From Azoarcus sp. (GTDB lineage: Bacteria > Pseudomonadota > Gammaproteobacteria > Burkholderiales > Rhodocyclaceae): a DNA stretch of 64,000 nt. The position numbers and the translations under genes are program-made. Shown in pieces: positions 8,009 to 16,626 of this stretch; within the stretch, counting starts at the first letter, position 1; every line of letters starts with the position of its first letter. The notes below the pieces were generated by a model. It saw only the letters and a list, made by a program, of their open reading frames with translations, made no database searches and was not told the DNA's origin. The stretch covers positions 1-64,000 of the forward strand of contig JAUSOD010000029.1 in NCBI GenBank assembly GCA_030656215.1, read 5' to 3'.

Positions 8009-9778
8009 GTGCCAGGCGGTAGTCTGGGGGTGCTGCGCCGACTGCTGCTCCTTGCGCTATGCATGCTTGCCGCCACCGTGCGCGCCGACGACCCGGTGAG
8101 AATCGGGGTGCTTGCCTTTCGCGGTGCCGAGACCACGGTGAGCGAGTGGGCGCCGATGATCGAACGCCTGCGCGTAGCCCTGCCACAGCGACGGTTCGAA
8201 CTGTTGCGCCTGGACCACGACGGCCTGCGCCAGGCGGTGGCCGAACAGCGGGTATCGTTCGTGATCACCAATCCCGGCCACTACGTCGAACTCGAAGCCG
8301 AGTTCGGCGTCAGCCGCATCCTCACCCTGGCCGGCGGACGTACATCATCGCCCGACCGCGCGATCGGGTCGGCCGTCATCGTGCGCGCCGACCGTAACGA
8401 CCTGGTCGAACTCGCCGATCTGCGCGGACGTCGGCTGGCGATCATCGGGCGCGAGGGCTTCGGCGGCTTCCAGATCGTATGGCGCGAACTCAAGGCGCTC
8501 GGCATCGATCCCGACGTCGACCTCGCCGCGCTGCAGAGCGTCGGCTTGCCCATGGACAATGTGCTCGATGCCGTCGAACGCGGCGAGGCCGATGCTGGCG
8601 TGGTTCGCAGCTGTCTGCTCGAAAGTTTGCCCGCGGCCAGCGGACGTTTCCGAGTGCTGTCACCGCTCGACGTGGCCGACTACCCGTGCGCGACCACAAC
8701 CCGCCTGTATCCGGACTGGCCGGTGGCGGCGCTGCGTCATACCCCGCCCGAACTCGCACGCGAGCTGGCGATCCTGCTATTGTCGGCACCCGCCAGCGCG
8801 GGGGCTCCGTCGTGGTCGGTGCCGGCCGACTACCAGACCGTGCATGAGCTGTTCCGCGAACTCGAGATCGGCCCTTACGCCTACCTGCGCGAACCGACCC
8901 TGATGGCACTGGCCAGCCGCTACTGGCCGTGGCTGATGGCGCTCGCGGCGGCGCTGGCGGGCTGGGTGATCTACACCGTGCACGTCGAGCATCTGGTGCA
9001 TACCCGCACCTCGGCGCTGCGCGCCGCCCTGGCCGAGCGCGAGGCCCTCGAGGCGCGCATGCGTGCCAACCAGGAGCAGGCCGACCACCTCGCGCGACTA
9101 TCGATGCTGGGCGAGCTGTCGGGCACCCTCGCCCACGAACTCAACCAGCCGCTGGCGAGTATCGGTAACTACGCGAGCAGCCTCGGACGCAGGGCGGACA
9201 ACGGGCGCCTGACCGAGGCCGCCGTGCGCGAGGCCGCGACCGAGATCGTCGGCCAGGCCGAGCGCGCGGCGGCCATTCTCGGCCGCATCCGGGCCTTTGC
9301 GCGCAAACGTGCGGCGCTGCGCGAACGCATTGCACCCGGCGCACTTGCCGCGGAGGCGGTGGCGCTGTTCCGCGGCGTGCTGGCCAATGCACCGACGGTC
9401 GAGATCATCGACACACTGCCGCCCGGACGCAGCATCGAGGTCGACCCGCTGCAGATCCAGCAGGTGCTGCTGAACCTGTTGAAGAACGGTTACGATGCCA
9501 GCCGCGAGCTGCCCGCCGAACGCCAGCGACTGGTGCTGCAGATCGCCGCAGGCAGCGCCGAGGTCCGGATCGCGGTGCGCGACTTCGGCCCCGGCCTGGC
9601 GCCGGAAACCGCGGCGCGCCTGTTCGAACCCTTTTTCACCACCAAGCCTGACGGCCTCGGGCTCGGGCTGGCGATCTGCACCACCATTGCCGAAGCGCAT
9701 GGCGGCAGGTTGTCCGCCGCGGCGGCCAGCGACGGCCCGGGCATGATCTTCACCCTGACCCTCCCCGACCATGAATGA
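8009..9778 (+). CDS. ttrS: TtrS-like sensor histidine kinase
   Basis: A 589-residue sensor kinase starting at GTG 8009. It has a signal-like N-terminus (LLLLALCMLAATVRA), a PhnD-type periplasmic binding domain (about residues 28-290: RIGVLAFRG... VSFVITNPGHYVELE), one membrane helix (about 305-330), a coiled coil and then the kinase core. The H-box is AHELNQPLAS (His about 376). The N box lies in LLNLLKNGYDAS, with G boxes in DFGPGLAPE and GLGLGLAI. This architecture is that of TtrS, which senses tetrathionate and phosphorylates TtrR. The ttrR gene overlaps its 3' end by eight bases. The ttrBCA operon it should control lies 8-14 kb away on the opposite strand. PhnD-type sensors also exist for other oxyanions, so the ligand is an inference from the ttrBCA genes nearby. 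Confidence 0.78.
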   Translation: MPGGSLGVLRRLLLLALCMLAATVRADDPVRIGVLAFRGAETTVSEWAPMIERLRVALPQRRFELLRLDHDGLRQAVAEQRVSFVITNPGHYVELEAEFGVSRILTLAGGRTSSPDRAIGSAVIVRADRNDLVELADLRGRRLAIIGREGFGGFQIVWRELKALGIDPDVDLAALQSVGLPMDNVLDAVERGEADAGVVRSCLLESLPAASGRFRVLSPLDVADYPCATTTRLYPDWPVAALRHTPPELARELAILLLSAPASAGAPSWSVPADYQTVHELFRELEIGPYAYLREPTLMALASRYWPWLMALAAALAGWVIYTVHVEHLVHTRTSALRAALAEREALEARMRANQEQADHLARLSMLGELSGTLAHELNQPLASIGNYASSLGRRADNGRLTEAAVREAATEIVGQAERAAAILGRIRAFARKRAALRERIAPGALAAEAVALFRGVLANAPTVEIIDTLPPGRSIEVDPLQIQQVLLNLLKNGYDASRELPAERQRLVLQIAAGSAEVRIAVRDFGPGLAPETAARLFEPFFTTKPDGLGLGLAICTTIAEAHGGRLSAAAASDGPGMIFTLTLPDHE

Positions 9779-10403
9779 AACCGAAACCTGCCTGATCCAC
9801 GTCGTAGACGATGATGCCGTGTTCCGCCGCTCGCTCGCCTTCCTGCTTGACTCGGTGGGGTGGACGGTGGCGACCCACGCCTCTGCCGAAGACTTCCTGG
9901 TCGCCTGTCCTACCCAGCCCGCTGATCTGGGCTGCCTGGTGCTCGACATCCGGATGCCGACCATGAGCGGGCTGGAACTGCAGCAGATCCTGCGCAGCCG
10001 CGGCTGGAGCGCGTCGATCGTGTTCATGACCGGACACGGCGACGTCGAACTGGCCGTGCAGGCGATGAAGCGCGGCGCGAGCGACTTTCTGGAAAAGCCG
10101 TTCAAGGATCAGGCCATGCTCGACGCCGTATCGGCCGCGGTGCGGCGCGCCAGCGAGGAGCGCGTGCAGGCCGACCGGCGGGAGCAGGCCGGCGCGACCC
10201 TCGAGCGCCTGTCGCCACGCGAACGCGAGGTCGCCCGCCTGGTGGCACTCGGCCTGCCGAACAAGCTCGTCGCCCGCGAACTGGACATCAGCGAGAAGAC
10301 CGTCCACATCCATCGACAGCACCTGATGGAGAAGGCCGGCATCGGCAGCGCCGCGGAACTCGCGCGCCTGATGCTGCGCGCCGATCCGTCCTCGCTCGAC
10401 TGA
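9771..10403 (+). CDS. ttrR: TtrR-like response regulator (FixJ/LuxR type)
   Basis: A 210-residue response regulator. The receiver domain occupies about residues 8-125, with the acidic pair VVDDDA, the phospho-acceptor Asp in VLDIRMP, Thr in FMTGHGD and Lys in LEKPFKD. The LuxR-type helix-turn-helix is about residues 145-205 (LSPREREVARLVALGLPNKLVARELDISEKTVHIHRQ). This FixJ-like layout is that of TtrR, the activator of ttrBCA. Its ATG lies inside the end of ttrS in an eight-base overlap, indicating translational coupling. Confidence 0.78.
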   Translation: MNETETCLIHVVDDDAVFRRSLAFLLDSVGWTVATHASAEDFLVACPTQPADLGCLVLDIRMPTMSGLELQQILRSRGWSASIVFMTGHGDVELAVQAMKRGASDFLEKPFKDQAMLDAVSAAVRRASEERVQADRREQAGATLERLSPREREVARLVALGLPNKLVARELDISEKTVHIHRQHLMEKAGIGSAAELARLMLRADPSSLD

Positions 10404-10570
10404 GCCCCGGGCCGCGGATCAGGGCTTAGCTCGCGAAACTGAAAATCGCATACCAAGCCTCGTCGAGCATCCGTAGCGCCTGAGCTTGCCCTGCCCGGTC
10501 TGCCTGGATTGAAGCCAAATCCGGATGCGCCGCAGCACGGCCGGCTCGTTGGCGCCCATATCCGTCTGCA

Positions 10571-11848
10571 TCAGAAGAAATAGCGCGCGCGCAACTCCAG
10601 CCGCGAGCGCGCCGCCTTCTCGCCATATTCGGAGGCCCGATCGCCCCGGTTCAGTGCCAGCCGCAGGCGCAGCTCCAGGTTCGAGATGCCTGCATAGACT
10701 GCCTCGGGAATCAGCGACCAGCTGTGGTCGTCGGTGTTGTTGATCAGCGTCAGCGAGGGGGTGAAGTCGAGGATGTCGAACGCCTCCTTCTGGCTGATGC
10801 GCAGGTAGGCGTAGTGGCGCGCCGTGTTGGGCCGGTTGTAGCCTTGCGCCGCGGCGCGGGTGGCCGCCTGCGCGAGCGCGGGATTGCCGGCAGAGGCGTC
10901 GACGAGCTCGTAGAAAACACCCAGCTCCTCCTTCGAATAGCCGCCGCCGTTGCGGTAAAGCTCGAAGATGATCGTGGTGTCGCGTTCGGTGAGGTAGCGC
11001 AGGCCGAGAAGTGCGCTGGTGTAGCTGCGCGTCTCCATCGCCAGCTTGTTGTCGGTGCTCAGCACCGCGCGCGGGGCATCGCTGATCTGGGCCCATTCGC
11101 CGTGGATCTCGATGGTGCTGCCCAGGTTGCGTGAGAAGTCGATGCCGACGCGCGGTCCGCGGCTGCCTGCCCCGGCCCACACCAGATCGACATCGGTGTC
11201 GTAAATCAGGCCGTAGAGCCTGATCGCCGGGTTGGTGTGGCCGGGGGGACCAAAGTCGGGATTGAGGTCCGACGAGGTGGGCACCAGCGCCGCGGTCAGG
11301 GACACGGTCCGCAGTGGCCCGTCGAAGCTGCGCACGAAGGCGCCGGTCGCCATCGTGAAGCCTTCGCGGGCGAGTTCGGGGTCGGTCGGGTCCTTGGGGC
11401 GCTCGAGAAACGCGACCGGGCTCCACGCGTAGCCCTTGCCCCAGCGCAGTGCGCGCTTGCCGAGCTCGACATGGCTGCGCGGGTCGATCTGCCACGCGCC
11501 GTAGGCCTCGTACATGCGCCCGTCACGCGACACGCCGCGCGGCTCGTCGAGCCAGCCGGCATGCCCGGTGAAGTTGAAACTCAGGCTCTGGTGGCGAAGC
11601 ACGCCCGAGACCTCGGCCGCGGCGCTGATGCGCTCGGCGCTCGTGCGCGACGCGCCCGGATACTGCAGCTGATAGCCCGCGGCGTCCCGGTCGAGCGATT
11701 GCCGCTCCGGTCGCAGTTCGACGAAACCGTTCCACTCGAAGGCTTTCTTCTCGTAGGCCGAAAAGTCGAACCCGCCGAATTCCTCGGCGGCGTGGACGGG
11801 CGATGCGACCAGCAGGACCGCCAGCAGAGCCAGCGCTTTATCCTTCAC
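10571..11848 (-). CDS. predicted outer-membrane beta-barrel protein
   Basis: A 425-residue secreted protein starting at GTG 11848. That GTG shares bases with the TGA of the upstream gene (GTGA overlap). The signal peptide is KDKALALLAVLLVASPVHAAEE. The mature part alternates polar and aromatic residues in short strands (LRHQSLSFNFTGHAGWLDE, YTSALLGLRYLTERDTTIIFELYRNGGG) and ends in RARYFF, the terminal-Phe signature of outer-membrane barrels. It resembles DUF1302-like or porin-type barrels found beside lipid or envelope transporters, but I cannot fix the family. With the LolA-fold protein and ABC transporter upstream in the same operon, a trans-envelope export or lipid-delivery route is a reasonable inference. 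Confidence 0.7.
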   Translation of the reverse strand: MKDKALALLAVLLVASPVHAAEEFGGFDFSAYEKKAFEWNGFVELRPERQSLDRDAAGYQLQYPGASRTSAERISAAAEVSGVLRHQSLSFNFTGHAGWLDEPRGVSRDGRMYEAYGAWQIDPRSHVELGKRALRWGKGYAWSPVAFLERPKDPTDPELAREGFTMATGAFVRSFDGPLRTVSLTAALVPTSSDLNPDFGPPGHTNPAIRLYGLIYDTDVDLVWAGAGSRGPRVGIDFSRNLGSTIEIHGEWAQISDAPRAVLSTDNKLAMETRSYTSALLGLRYLTERDTTIIFELYRNGGGYSKEELGVFYELVDASAGNPALAQAATRAAAQGYNRPNTARHYAYLRISQKEAFDILDFTPSLTLINNTDDHSWSLIPEAVYAGISNLELRLRLALNRGDRASEYGEKAARSRLELRARYFF

Positions 11849-12570
11849 CGCAGTTCCTTGATCCGTGGCAGGTAATCCAGTGTGAACACCTCGTCCGGTA
11901 CCGCACGGGCGCGGATCTGGCCGTACACCATCACCGATTTGTAGCCATTGTAGAGCGGACTGTCGGTTTCCAGCGTGGCCGGGCGCTTGATGCCGCCGCC
12001 GAAGTCCTTGATGTCCCTGTAGGTCAGCGTCTTGATCAGCAGGCCGCTGGCCGTATAGCACTCGATCACGGTGGGCAGCAGGCTGTTCTTGTCGACCTGC
12101 ATTTTCAGCCGGTCGTAGGCCACGTCGTCGGTTTTGGCCTTGAGTGACAGCAGGTAGCGGTCGGCCTCCTCGGCGACCTCGTCCACCTCGTATTCGGTCG
12201 CATAGTCCAGGCGCAGGATGTCGGCGTTGTTGAACACGCCGCCGATCACCGACTGCAGGCTGGTGATGCGGATCGGCTTGCCGACGCTGGGCATGTACAG
12301 CCACATGTTGTCGCCCAGGCGCAGCGTGGCGCGGTCGCGCTCGCTCGGTGGGTCGAGGAACAGGGCGACGAGCTTGTCGCGGCCCTTCTTGACCGAATAC
12401 AGCACGAACTCCTTGCGGCTACCGTCGGGCTCGATGTTGATGAGCTGCCGATACATCTCGTAGGACTCGGGTTCGAGGTTGCGATCGACCTGCTGCAGCA
12501 GCGCGTTGCCGTCGATCGCAAAAGCGGGTGCCATGAGCACCAGGCACAACAGGGAAAGGAGCTTCTTCAT
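11845..12570 (-). CDS. outer-membrane lipoprotein-sorting-like (LolA-fold) periplasmic protein
   Basis: A 241-residue periplasmic protein with a signal peptide (MKKLLSLLCLVLMAPAFA). The body matches the COG2834 'outer membrane lipoprotein-sorting protein' pattern, including SVKKGRDKLVALFLDPPSERDRATLRLGDNMWLYMPSVGKPIRI and GGVFNNADILRLDY. Such LolA-fold proteins carry lipids or lipidated proteins across the periplasm. It lies between the ABC permease (18 bases upstream) and the barrel (overlapping), so it is likely the periplasmic shuttle of this export unit. Substrate unknown. Confidence 0.85.
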   Translation of the reverse strand: MKKLLSLLCLVLMAPAFAIDGNALLQQVDRNLEPESYEMYRQLINIEPDGSRKEFVLYSVKKGRDKLVALFLDPPSERDRATLRLGDNMWLYMPSVGKPIRITSLQSVIGGVFNNADILRLDYATEYEVDEVAEEADRYLLSLKAKTDDVAYDRLKMQVDKNSLLPTVIECYTASGLLIKTLTYRDIKDFGGGIKRPATLETDSPLYNGYKSVMVYGQIRARAVPDEVFTLDYLPRIKELR

Positions 12571-12588
12571 GGGGTTCTCCAGGTGCGT

Positions 12589-13836
12589 TCAGACGTGGCG
12601 CAGCGCATCGATCGGATCCAGTCGGGCGGCCTTCCAGGCCGGCTGCAGGCTCGCCAGCAGCGCCACCCCGACCACCATCAGCGCGATGCCCGCCACCTGG
12701 AGGGCGCCGATTTCCGGCGCCAGCACCAGGTCCTGCTGCTGACCGAAGGCGAAATGCACCGGCCAGACGTTGAGTGCGTAGATCACGGCGAGACTCACCG
12801 CGGTACCGAGCGCGGTACCGATCACACCCAGCAGCAGACCTTCGCCGAGGAACAGCGAAAGGATGCGCGAGGGTGGCGTGCCAATGGCGGCGATTGTGCC
12901 GATCTCACGGATGCGCTCATAGACCGCCATCACCATCACGTTCATCACGCTCACCAGTACGATCGATACCAGCACGACCTTGATGAACACCGTCATCAGA
13001 TCGATCATCTTCGCCAGGCTCGCAAACGGCGACAGCTCGGCCCAGGTGTGGACTTCCAGCACCGGCTTGGCTTCCGGGTTGCTCCCCCCCGCCAGCGCCT
13101 GCCGCAGCACTCCGGTCACGCGCTCGAGCTGCGCCGGATCACTGAGCCGGATCGCGATCTCGCTGACTTCGGCCTCCTTCATGCGCAGCAGATCGCGGGC
13201 GTCGTCGATGTGGATGTAGCCGTCGCGTCCGCCCGGTCCGGAAATGCCCTCGGTGATGCTGCGGATGACGAAGGTCTTGCCGTTGACCGAACCGTCGCGG
13301 TTGGTGGCGACCACCACCACGGTGTCGCCGACCGCCACCTTCATGCCGCGCGCGAGCAGCACCGGGATCACGATTTCGCCCTTGCCGACCAGCGCACCGT
13401 CCCTGGCGCCCTCGATCATGCGGCCGGGCAGCAGCGGCACCGTGGCCGCCTCGCGCCCAGGATCGACGCCGTTCACGCGGATGCTGGTGGTCTCGGTGAA
13501 ATTGCTGAACATGGCGCCGAACTTGACCCGTGGCGACCAGGTCTCGACCGCATCGATCTGCTCGAGGGCCTCGCCGACCCTGGCCACCGCACCCGGCTGC
13601 ATGTTCAGGTTCAGCGGCAGGGTGTCGATCGAAGCGACGTAGCCCTTGCGATGCACTTCGAGATGGCCGAGTACCGAATCGGTGATCTGGCCGACCATCA
13701 TGGCCTTGAACGAGCCGGTCACGGCGATGAACAGCAGGACCGCGACCATGCCGATGACGATCAGCAGCAGGGTCAGCAGCGTGCGACGGCGGTAGCGCGA
13801 GAGGTTACGGCCGGCGATCTGGAGGACGTCAAGCAT
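12589..13836 (-). CDS. ABC transporter permease, MacB/FtsX type
   Basis: A 415-residue permease with the MacB layout: an N-terminal helix (about residues 18-40), a large periplasmic domain (about 45-270) and three C-terminal helices in the FtsX domain (about 285-310, 330-360 and 375-400). The start LDVLQIAGRNLSRYRRRTLLTLLLIVIGMVAVLLF is typical, as is the ending PAWKAARLDPIDALRHV. MacB/LolCE-type permeases do mechanical work on periplasmic substrates instead of moving them through the membrane. The ATPase gene overlaps its start by eight bases, so they form a pair. Confidence 0.88.
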   Translation of the reverse strand: MLDVLQIAGRNLSRYRRRTLLTLLLIVIGMVAVLLFIAVTGSFKAMMVGQITDSVLGHLEVHRKGYVASIDTLPLNLNMQPGAVARVGEALEQIDAVETWSPRVKFGAMFSNFTETTSIRVNGVDPGREAATVPLLPGRMIEGARDGALVGKGEIVIPVLLARGMKVAVGDTVVVVATNRDGSVNGKTFVIRSITEGISGPGGRDGYIHIDDARDLLRMKEAEVSEIAIRLSDPAQLERVTGVLRQALAGGSNPEAKPVLEVHTWAELSPFASLAKMIDLMTVFIKVVLVSIVLVSVMNVMVMAVYERIREIGTIAAIGTPPSRILSLFLGEGLLLGVIGTALGTAVSLAVIYALNVWPVHFAFGQQQDLVLAPEIGALQVAGIALMVVGVALLASLQPAWKAARLDPIDALRHV

Positions 13837-14533
13837 GGGCCACCTCCTGTTGATTGTTGCGCGACAGGACGCGGCCGTCTTCCAGCGTGAAGGTCACTTC
13901 CGCCTCGGCCATGATCTTCGGATCGTGGGTCGAGAAGATGAAGGTGGTGCCGAACTCGTCCCGCATCCGTCTCATCAACTCGATGATGCGGTAGGCGGTG
14001 TCGTGGTCGAGGTTGGCCGTGGGCTCGTCGGCCAGCACCATCCTGGCGTTGCTCACCAGCGCGCGTGCCACCGCGACGCGCTGCTTCTGGCCACCGGACA
14101 TCTGGTCGGGCCGCTTGTCGGCCTGCGCCTCCATGCCCACCGCCGTGAGCAAGCGCATCACCTGCTCGCGACGCTTCGCCGCCGGCCACTGCTGCACCAT
14201 TCTCAGCGGATACTCGATGTTCTCGTAAGCGGTGAGCACCGGCACCAGGTTGAAGTCCTGGAAGATGAAGCCGATGTACTTGCCGCGAAACTCCGCCGCC
14301 GCACGCCGATCCAGCTTGGCGATGTCGGTGTCGAGCACCGTCAGCGTCCCCGAGCTCGGGTGGTCGAGGCAGCCGATCATATTGAGCAGCGTGCTCTTGC
14401 CGCTGCCCGAAGGCCCTACGAAAGCGACGAAGGATGCCGGCTCGATGACGAAATCGGCGCCCTTGATCGCGGGCACCTCGATGTCGCCGGCACGGTAGAT
14501 CTTGGTCAGATCACTGGCGATGACAAGACTCAT
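13829..14533 (-). CDS. ABC transporter ATP-binding protein, LolD/MacB type
   Basis: A 234-residue ATPase. Walker A is GPSGSGKSTLLN (about residues 40-51), the signature is MSGGQKQRVAVARAL, Walker B is MVLADEPTANLD and the switch His is in FSTHDPKI. The sequence around the Q loop (GFIFQDFNLVPVLTAYENIEYPL) places it in the LolD/MacB/FtsE group that partners FtsX-type permeases. It is the first gene of the minus-strand operon with the permease, LolA-fold protein and barrel. Confidence 0.92.
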   Translation of the reverse strand: MSLVIASDLTKIYRAGDIEVPAIKGADFVIEPASFVAFVGPSGSGKSTLLNMIGCLDHPSSGTLTVLDTDIAKLDRRAAAEFRGKYIGFIFQDFNLVPVLTAYENIEYPLRMVQQWPAAKRREQVMRLLTAVGMEAQADKRPDQMSGGQKQRVAVARALVSNARMVLADEPTANLDHDTAYRIIELMRRMRDEFGTTFIFSTHDPKIMAEAEVTFTLEDGRVLSRNNQQEVAHA

Positions 14534-14561
14534 GGGTTCTCCTGGTATTCAGGCCTGGTAT

Positions 14562-15335
14562 TCAGGCCGGACGGTTGCGCGTTCGGCGATGGAAGTAGTG
14601 GGCTGCGCCCATGAACGCAAGGCTGAAACCCACCAGCGCAAGCACGTCGATGGTCACCGAGAAATAGGCGTTTCCGCCGAAGCCGACGCGGATCAGGTCG
14701 GCGCAGTAGGACAAGGGCGACAGCGGCGAAAGCCACTGGCCCCACGACGGCATCTGTTCGTGGGGCACGAACACGCCGCTGACGAAGATCAGCGGCAGGC
14801 GTACCAGGTTCGACAGCATCATCACTTGCGAAGGGGTGTCGGTCGCCGGGGCGGCCATCAGCACGCCCATCGAAGAAAACGCCGTGGCACCCAGCAGCCA
14901 GCCCGCGAGCAGCGGCCACATTGCGTCGATGTGCGCGGTGGTGAGCGCCAGCGCCGCGGTCAGCGGCAGCAGGGCCAGCACGGCACCGAACGCGGCCCCG
15001 GAAGCGGCGTCGCCGGCCAGGACCGCCCACAGCGAAGCCGGCGAGGTGATCAGGCGCTCGAAGGTGCGCGCCTGCCGTTCCCACGGCGTGATCAGCGGGC
15101 CGACCGCCGACGCGGTGAAGAACAGCGCCATCGCCGCGATGCCCGGCACCATCACCGACACCGGCCCGTCGTGCCCGGCGGCGAAGGCCAGGTAGAAGAA
15201 CAGCGGGAAGACGATGCCGAAGGTGACCACCGGTCCCTTCAGGTAATAGATGCGCACATTCTTCTTCGCGATCACACCGGCGCAGCGCACCTGGCGCAGC
15301 AGCTCCGACAGGACGGTGTCGTCACGCGCGGCCAT
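14562..15335 (-). CDS. ABC-2 type exporter permease
   Basis: A 257-residue membrane protein with about six helices, beginning MAARDDTVLSELLRQVRCAGVIAKKNVRIYYLKGPVVTFGIVFPLFFYLAFAAG. The ending PLSYCADLIRVGFGGNAYFSVTIDVLALVGFSLAF is typical of ABC-2 (DrrB-like) permeases. I chose the ATG at 15335 over the upstream TTG at 15359 because a GGAG lies about ten bases before it. It overlaps the 3' end of the ATPase gene by 14 bases. Substrate unknown; relatives export drugs, lipids or polysaccharides. Confidence 0.85.
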   Translation of the reverse strand: MAARDDTVLSELLRQVRCAGVIAKKNVRIYYLKGPVVTFGIVFPLFFYLAFAAGHDGPVSVMVPGIAAMALFFTASAVGPLITPWERQARTFERLITSPASLWAVLAGDAASGAAFGAVLALLPLTAALALTTAHIDAMWPLLAGWLLGATAFSSMGVLMAAPATDTPSQVMMLSNLVRLPLIFVSGVFVPHEQMPSWGQWLSPLSPLSYCADLIRVGFGGNAYFSVTIDVLALVGFSLAFMGAAHYFHRRTRNRPA

Positions 15336-16290
15336 GGGCGGCTCCGGTGATGGACACAAACACTTCCTGGAGCGTGGGCGAGACCGTGTTCAGGCTCTCG
15401 ATGCGCAGCCCCAGCGCCACCGTGCGGGCGGCGATGTGCTGGGCCAGCGGGCCCGGTTCCGGGCTGAAAACACGCCAACCGTCCACCGCGGCCTCCACCT
15501 CCAGGTCGAGGTTCGGCAGCAGTTCGGCCGGTGTTGCACCCGGTCCGGCGAACTTCACCACCACCGAACGCCGCGCATCGACACGGGCTCGCAGCGCCGC
15601 CGGCGTGTCGATCGCCGCCAGCCGGCCGCGATCGATGATGGCCACGCGATGGCAGAGTTGATCCGCTTCATCCATGTTGTGGGTGGTAAGGAACACCGTC
15701 ATGCCGCGCTCACGGTTCATGCGCGAGATCACCTCGCGGATCATCCGCGTGCTCGCCACATCGAGTCCCGACGTCGGCTCGTCGAGAAACAGGATCTGCG
15801 GCTCGCTGACCAGCGCCATGCACAGCATCAAGCGCTGGCGGAGTCCCTTGGACAACTGGCGGCCTTTCTGTGCGGCCCGCTCGCGCAGATCGAACGTGTC
15901 GAGCAATTCCATACACCGCCTCTCGCGCTCGACCTTCGCCACGCCATGCAGCTCGGCCATCAGCAGCACGTTCTGACGCACGCTCAGGTCGGCATAGACG
16001 TTGGCCTCCTCAGGCACGACCCCGATGCGGAGCCGGGCGGCGCTCGGCTGCAGATTCACGTCGATTCCGGCCACCCACGCGCGGCCCGCGGTGGGCGGAA
16101 GGAACCCGGTCAGCATGCGCGCGGTCGTGCTCTTGCCGGCGCCGTTCGGCCCCAGGAAGCCGAATATCTCGGCCTGGCCCACGGTGAAATCGACGCCATC
16201 CACGGCGACCTGCTCGCCGAAACGCCGTGTCAGCCCTTCTGCGCGTAGCGCGGGCGTCTCGGAAGAGCCAGATTGCGGGGAGTGCGTCAT
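15322..16290 (-). CDS. ABC-2 type exporter ATP-binding protein
   Basis: A 322-residue DrrA-like ATPase. Walker A is GPNGAGKSTTARML, the signature is LSKGLRQRLMLCMAL, Walker B is ILFLDEPTSGLD and the switch is LTTHNMDEADQL. The C-terminal extension (about residues 225-320) is typical of this family. The ATG at 16290 is chosen because the family start motif (LRAEGLTRRFGEQVAVDGV) follows about 15 residues later. An FNR-like palindrome sits 59 bases upstream (16349-16362), so low oxygen may control the exporter. Confidence 0.88.
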   Translation of the reverse strand: MTHSPQSGSSETPALRAEGLTRRFGEQVAVDGVDFTVGQAEIFGFLGPNGAGKSTTARMLTGFLPPTAGRAWVAGIDVNLQPSAARLRIGVVPEEANVYADLSVRQNVLLMAELHGVAKVERERRCMELLDTFDLRERAAQKGRQLSKGLRQRLMLCMALVSEPQILFLDEPTSGLDVASTRMIREVISRMNRERGMTVFLTTHNMDEADQLCHRVAIIDRGRLAAIDTPAALRARVDARRSVVVKFAGPGATPAELLPNLDLEVEAAVDGWRVFSPEPGPLAQHIAARTVALGLRIESLNTVSPTLQEVFVSITGAAHGRA

Positions 16291-16348
16291 CGTGACGACC
16301 GCTCTGGACGGGGAGTTCCAGCGTAGGCCGCAAAAGGCAGCGGTACCG

Positions 16349-16362
16349 TTGACCGATATCAA
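16349..16362 (-). promoter_or_regulatory. FNR/ANR-type box upstream of the ABC-2 exporter
   Basis: Read on the minus strand the sequence is TTGATATCGGTCAA, matching the FNR consensus TTGAT-N4-(A/G)TCAA in every fixed position. It lies 59 bases before the ATG of the exporter ATPase, a distance that leaves room for a site near -41. The same TTGAT...GTCAA form occurs before cytochrome c peroxidase at 31910. Confidence 0.55.
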
Positions 16363-16406
16363 GCGCGGGACGCGGCGGATCGCACTTTGTCGAGAGTGCG
16401 CGTTTG

Positions 16407-16616
16407 TCATTGGCAGTTGTTGTGCAGCTTCCACATTGCTTCATGGCCCATGGCCTTGGCGAATTCCGGGACCACGCAGCGCGCGGCTTCGGCGGCATCG
16501 GGCGCGGCCTGCCCCGAGTCCGCAGCAGAGGACGAGGCGGCACGCACGGCGCGCTCGTTGAGGACCGGCACCTCGTAGCCTTCGAGGCGCTCGCCGAAGA
16601 TGAAGATCGGAGACAT
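16407..16616 (-). CDS. small protein with a DUF4395-like start
   Basis: A 69-residue protein. Its first 26 residues (MSPIFIFGERLEGYEVPVLN, then ERAVRA) look like the opening of DUF4395-type membrane proteins as I recall them. The rest (an Ala/Ser stretch, then RCVVPEFAKAMGHEAMWKLH, then NNCQ) has no membrane helix and two cysteines. It may be a truncated relative or a distinct small family. It begins ten bases after the stop of the cytochrome c'-like gene, so the two are probably one transcript. Function unknown. Confidence 0.5.
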   Translation of the reverse strand: MSPIFIFGERLEGYEVPVLNERAVRAASSSAADSGQAAPDAAEAARCVVPEFAKAMGHEAMWKLHNNCQ

Positions 16617-16626
16617 GGCGGCCCCC

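Noticed and set aside
12583-13890. A 435-codon open frame opposite the MacB-like permease
   Set aside because: Antisense shadow: His/Asp/Arg-rich, low complexity, no ribosome binding site, fully inside a recognised gene.
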